Of a stretch of 64,000 nucleotides of DNA, positions 59,520-64,000 are shown one piece after another. Within the stretch, counting starts at the first letter, position 1. Every line of letters starts with the position of its first letter. The notes under the pieces were generated by a model. It saw nothing but the letters and a program-made list of their open reading frames with translations. It did not search any database and was not told where the DNA came from. This DNA is from Tubiluchus corallicola. Taxonomy: Eukaryota > Priapulida > Priapulimorpha > Priapulimorphida > Tubiluchidae. The position numbers and the translations under genes were made by a program. Location of the stretch: assembly GCA_030141605.1 (NCBI GenBank), contig JAQGDQ010000265.1:30001-94000 (forward strand). The letters run 5' to 3'.

Positions 59520-60713
59520 AATACTAGAAAATCAAACTGGTATAAATAGAACACGAATGGAAAATATGTTGATTTGCCCATAGTTGCCCCCAGACTTGAT
59601 AGACTACTATCAGAGTAAGTAATTTGTTGGTTTATGACATCCGAAAAGAGCAAGTAATCACAGCAGATCATTCAAGAAGTACACACCGTTCTAAATCATT
59701 TTTCATATAGGCAACACTAACAGGAAAATAATGCTTAGTTTTAAGCCATAGCTCAAAATAATCCAACATAAGAGAAGTGCAAAAAACTTTCTTTAAGAAT
59801 AGTAGAGAATCACTGTCGTGGAAATCATATTTTGTGAACTCTTCAATGCTGCAAGCTTGCAGGTATGGGTAACAGTGTCTGTTTTTCAGGAAAACGGGCA
59901 CTGTACTGGACGAGCAAATTTTTCGACATTTATGCAAACCAGTCACGATGTCACGAAATTAAACATTATCCAAGCAGCTGTAAAACTGAGTTTTTAAGCC
60001 AATATTTGTAACCGAGAAACGTTTTGGCAATTATAAAATACATGCTTCAGATTAGGTCATAGGTGAAACTGAGCTATTCTCTAAAAGTTGCCTTGTTTTT
60101 CTTTGAATTTACACTAATGTTGAAACCATCCAGGTACTTTGAAACTAGCTGGAGACATGTACGTCAGTCAGTTACTCCCATTGGACACTTTCCAACACGG
60201 GATTCTAGCTTTGTATAGCATGGCATAGCTGGCTAGTAATGCCTTGTTGCTGTACAAAAGATGATTCTCGTCTGCACAGCTGTTGTTGCATACAATCTGT
60301 ACAATGTAATGGCATTGAGAATCAATATGAAACTATACAGAATTTTTTTGAGCTCTGAAGGGGCAGACCTAGAAACCGAAATCTATTCTGTTTGATTTTG
60401 ATGTACCTTTTCAACTATGATACTGCAGTTCAGTGTCAAACACTGAAAATAATTATCAGCAAAACGACAGCCGATTATTTTTACAGGCCCTCTACTGGCC
60501 ACCTCAGTGTCACATCAGATCAGATACATCAGTCTGTAATACAAAATAGTGCCTATGAGGCTACTTAGAAACCCACAATCGCTCTAAAAATGCATACACA
60601 AACATAATAGATGGGTAAATGCATTTAATTACCAGCTTTCAATATTTCTTGTACCATTTTATGCATTATCATTTTTAGCAGGATCTACAGACATCCAATA
60701 AGTAGTGTGTGCA

Positions 60714-60719
60714 TTTATT
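60714..60719 (-). promoter_or_regulatory. Candidate poly(A) signal of the cyclophilin B gene
   Basis: AATAAA on the minus strand, about 360 bp after the stop at 61077. Confidence 0.35.
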
Positions 60720-61076
60720 TTTAGTCTTAGCAACCACTTTACAGACTTTTTCGTCCACAATAAAATAACAACTAAGCCACAAGAAAAAATGTATTAATAT
60801 CACCGTATTATAAGAAGCAATACATTGCCACCAAATTACAAAATACACACAAACACAAACTCAGTTTACTCAATCTAACTTTGACTAAACCAAAATCATC
60901 GACTGACAATTAAACAAATTCCACATAAAAATAATGGTGTTAGCTCTCCTAACCACAGTAACTAAGAGTTCATAATTATCACAATTTTTGGTACTTGAAC
61001 CATTGCAATAGGCATTTGAATCAACCTTGTCAACCTCAACCACGTTACCTAGATGGAAAATAAGCATTCTTGTTGA

Positions 61077-62554
61077 TTACTCATCAGCATCCACCTTTTC
61101 CACAGCAAATGGCTTCTTTACCTCTAACACTCCACTATCAGCAATGACACAGTCCTTTTTAGGTTTGTCACCAGGTCCAGTTTCCGCATTTTCAATTTTT
61201 CGCACAATATCCTGTAATATGGAGATGGAATTTGTGATTTTGTTGACATTTTGCTAAATTGTTCACGCACAGTCAAAAAATTCAAGAAGATAAGTCATAC
61301 GTGTAGCTGTTAAAGCAAGCTTTCTAGTTTCTGATTTCGCCGTTTATATATGTATAGTTTTAGCTGCCTACAGTATTTCTTAGCCAAGGTAGTGGCCTTC
61401 GAGAGTTGTAGACAATAAAGGCAAAACAACCACATGCAAAAATTCTAGTTTTGCACGTAGTTTAATTAAGAATTTTTTATCTTTGGATCATTATTAGTAA
61501 AAAAAGTACCATTCCACTTAAGACTTTTCCAAAAACCACGTGACGTCCATCTAGCCATGGTGTCTTTTTTGTTGTTATAAAAAACTGAGAACCATTGGTA
61601 TTTTTTCCAGAATTAGCCATGGAAAGCCAGCCTGAGCCATAATGCTTTAATTTGAAGTTTTCATCATCAAACTTGGCTCCATATATACTTTCACCTAAAT
61701 ATTAAAATTACTGTATCACTATAATGACGAAATTCAAAATGAATACATAAGATTATATTTAACGTAAAAGGCACAGCTATATGATATACATTTACACGAG
61801 AATGTTGCTACAGCTAGGTTTGAAATACTTGCAAATTTAATTACTTAAATTATAATGATTTTGTAACTACAAGTGTTCTGTTAAAATGAATTTTTGTAAT
61901 ACACTTACAGGTTTACCACATCACACATCACATTTATAAAACAGTATAACAGTCACATAAGGCTGTAAACTCTGCAAATAATTGTCAGGTAACACAACAT
62001 GTCAATCACACTGCTATAATAGTAAAGTTTAAACTCCACTGTTAGACATTTTAGTAAAGCTTAAACTCCACTATTAGACATTTTATCAGTGATGCACTAA
62101 ATTTCGGAGACAACTACGATTCAGGTGCCAAACCGAAACGAATATTTTGGTTCCTTTTGTTTCATTAGCAGAAAAAATTCAATGACGTGTTTGTTTCGGC
62201 GATCATTTTCTCCTGAGAAATTTGATTTTTGTCGAGTACACACCAAAAACTTAATGCCAGAACTTCAGTTTTAATTCGGTTTGTTTAAATGAATTCGGCC
62301 GCGACCGGTAAAAAATTCGTTTTTATTAATTACTCATTTTTACGGTAAACATCCGCAAATATTAGGTTTAGGTAAATAAAATTTTGTGAAATTGGTGAAA
62401 TTTTGTGAAATTTCTATTATAAGAGAGCAAGAATTAAGGTTTAACCTCCAGTTCCATCTCCTCTTGTAAAGTCTCCGCCTTGAATCATGAAGTCTTTGAT
62501 GACTCTGTGGAATTTGCTGCCTTTGTAACCAACTAGCTTACCTTCTGGAGCTTC
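61077..62554 (-). CDS. PPIB: Cyclophilin B-type peptidyl-prolyl isomerase, 3' exons only
   Basis: Three exons, 62554-62446, 61694-61510 and 61211-61077, join in phase to give the last 142 aa. Cyclophilin B is an ER-lumen proline isomerase assisting folding of secreted proteins. Active-site landmarks are present: [15 protein letters not shown] (catalytic Arg, Phe, Met, Gln), [16 protein letters not shown] and [10 protein letters not shown]. The [10 protein letters not shown] and [14 protein letters not shown] blocks and the tail [17 protein letters not shown] point to the B/secretory subgroup rather than cyclophilin A. The C-terminus ends VDADE, unlike the AIAKE end of human PPIB. The signal peptide and N-terminal strands should be encoded beyond 64000, since I found no matching exon up to the window edge. 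It is convergent with FIGNL1. Confidence 0.93.
62089..62330. mobile_element. Possible degraded hAT-like MITE
   Basis: cagtgatgcactaaatttcgg at the left edge, with several CCGAAAC/TTCGG variants inside, resembles the CAGTGATGCACCGAAA-type ends of hAT non-autonomous elements. No matching right end was identified. It lies in a cyclophilin B intron. Confidence 0.3.
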
Positions 62555-62729
62555 CTGCAAATGTAAAAACCTTGCAATGGTGAATTTCATTATAAAAAGC
62601 AGTTGGCAATACTAAATGTGTACATAAACTTAATTAAATTTTTGCAATAGCAAAATCTTCTTGACCTTCATACAATTATTTCCATCTTTATTTATTTAGT
62701 CTCTATAAACATATTTCCCTTAATAACTC

Positions 62730-63272
62730 GTTAGCCTTGCAAGCTGGGGTCACAAAACTCGCTGCACGTTCTGTTAGTTCACATTTCCTACCAGGACATT
62801 TAGTTTTTTCACTTGTCTTTAGGAATTATGTGCCAGCTGTGCACCGGGGGTTTTATAAAAGTGGGATTCCTTAAAGGCGTGTCGGCCTGAGATAGGAGCC
62901 AAGCCAGAAGACAGGGTCATGTCAATAACTCAGTATAAGACCTAGAATCACAAAAACTGCAGGGTAAACTTGTTAGTCTTGCAAGCTGGGGTGACAAAAC
63001 TCACTGCATGGGGGGAAGCACAGTAGTGTGATGACTTCTGGCTACGGGGTCAGTGTTAGCGGCATCGTTCTGTTAGTTCACATTTCCTACCAGGGCATTT
63101 AGTTTTTTCACTTGTCTTTACGAATTATGTGCCAGCTGTGCACCGGGGGTTTTATAAAGGTGGGATTCGTTAAGGGCCTGTCGGCCTGAGATAAGAGCCA
63201 AACCAGAAAACAGGGTCATGCCAATGACTCCATAAGTATAAGACCTAGAATCACAAAAACTGCAGGGCAAAC
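62730..63272. repeat. Tandem duplication, units of 242 and 301 bp
   Basis: Copy 1 at 62730-62971 and copy 2 at 62972-63272 share long near-identical blocks (e.g. ttgcaagctggggt, tgtgcaccgggggttttata, cctagaatcacaaaaactgc). Copy 2 has about 59 bp that copy 1 lacks (around 63008-63066). The unit is less AT-rich than the surroundings. It may be a dispersed or satellite-like repeat. Confidence 0.9.
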
Positions 63273-64000
63273 ACCTGAGATATGTGTTCAATGACAGAGA
63301 ATGGAATAGGAAAGGATTAAAGCACAAGAAAACCCTTCATAAACATAAAGCTTAAAAAATTCGTCTCGAAATTTTATATCACTTACATACTGCCTTTTTG
63401 CATGCAGGCATGCAGTCACGCTGTATAAAACATATAAATTTAAACTCCCGCGTTAGACGCAGCCATTTTCACGACAGGTCATTTGAAACAAGTTTAGATA
63501 ACAATGTGTAAACTTTGAAAAAATAATCAGAGCATTCGTAAGACACAAGTCACTAACTAAGTAAAATTTTAAATTACTGTATCTTCTCAATAAGATTAAA
63601 AATACGTTTTTGGTTAGTGAGTGGTGCACCCCGGAGGGTGAGTCAGCGACATTTTACCAATTGGTGAAAACACTTTACATAATTAAAAATTTTCTTTTCT
63701 AGTTACATAAGTCTTTCCAGCGGGTAAGCGAAAGCTAAGTAATATACATAGATTTGCACGGAAAGTTTTTGACACATAATTTAACATTTTCCTTTGAAGC
63801 CCTGATTTACATTGCGCGTAGGTGACATCATGTAATGGTGCTGTCATTACAGTATTGCGGGAGATTTAAAATGAAAACAACTAAAATTCCTTACAATGCG
63901 AGAAAGATATATGCATAAAATTGCTATAAAGTAATATAATTTTTTAAGACGATTTTTCTGAAACTTCAGGTACCCTTTCTTATCCTTTAAAGGTCATAGT
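63273..64000. other. Probable cyclophilin B intron, nothing recognised
   Basis: The upstream exons of the minus-strand cyclophilin gene are not visible here. AT-rich, no repeat or open frame of note. Confidence 0.5.

Larger units (their letters stand above)
59305..61076. other. Convergent intergenic region between FIGNL1 and cyclophilin B
   Basis: The two genes end tail to tail here. Candidate poly(A) signals are AATAAA at 59514-59519 (plus) and its complement at 60714-60719 (minus). No further gene seen. Confidence 0.6.

Noticed and set aside
63118-63327. Minus-strand frame considered as the missing cyclophilin B signal-peptide exon
   Set aside because: It lies in the 242/301-bp tandem repeat and lacks the cyclophilin N-terminal strands. 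Its hydrophobic look is coincidental.
1-64000. tRNA genes, rRNA, CRISPR arrays, operons
   Set aside because: No B-box or cloverleaf-like sequence or spaced direct-repeat array was recognised by eye. The split eukaryotic genes make prokaryotic features inapplicable.

Overview
The window is animal nuclear DNA, AT-rich, with intron-containing genes (GT/AG introns from about 64 bp to nearly 9 kb), many transposon relics and microsatellites. The gene set (a CREB3-type membrane-bound bZIP factor, snurportin-1, an LRCH protein, fidgetin-like 1, a clan-3-like cytochrome P450 and cyclophilin B) says metazoan. The diverged proteins, invertebrate-style LINEs and cut-and-paste elements suggest an invertebrate; I cannot name the phylum.

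Layout. 1-6.7 kb has no recognisable gene. 6,747-15,386 (minus) is a complete nine-exon CREB3-like gene (484 aa); one intron holds a near-perfect 74-bp-arm palindrome and another a TA-flanked MITE. 16.4-17.7 kb is a 5'-truncated CR1/L2/Jockey-type LINE. 19,338-29,124 (plus) is an eight-exon snurportin-1 gene; its last intron carries a complete but dead Tigger/pogo transposon. 30.8-35.8 kb is a repeat island (a MITE and two unrelated decayed non-LTR reverse transcriptases on the minus strand) that also contains a possible two-exon gene for a 105-aa membrane protein. 36,028-38,298 (plus) is an intronless LRCH gene. 42,328-59,304 (plus) is fidgetin-like 1 (13 exons recognised, first exon(s) not found). 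Its 8.9-kb intron contains an intronless antisense P450 gene, an apparently intact hAT transposon with perfect 8-bp target duplication, and a second MITE. 61,077-62,554 (minus) is the 3' part of a cyclophilin B gene whose 5' exons lie beyond the window.

The host genes do not form a pathway. They are ordinary single-copy-type eukaryotic genes: ER-stress/secretory transcription factor, snRNP import adaptor, cytoskeletal scaffold, recombination ATPase, microsomal oxidase and ER foldase. I saw no clearly new multi-gene system. The most unusual features are the palindrome at 9.1-9.3 kb, the young hAT element, the intronless genes in an intron-rich setting, and the uncharacterised small membrane protein. 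All exon boundaries were derived by eye from reading frame, splice dinucleotides and remembered family sequences; no search or alignment program was run.
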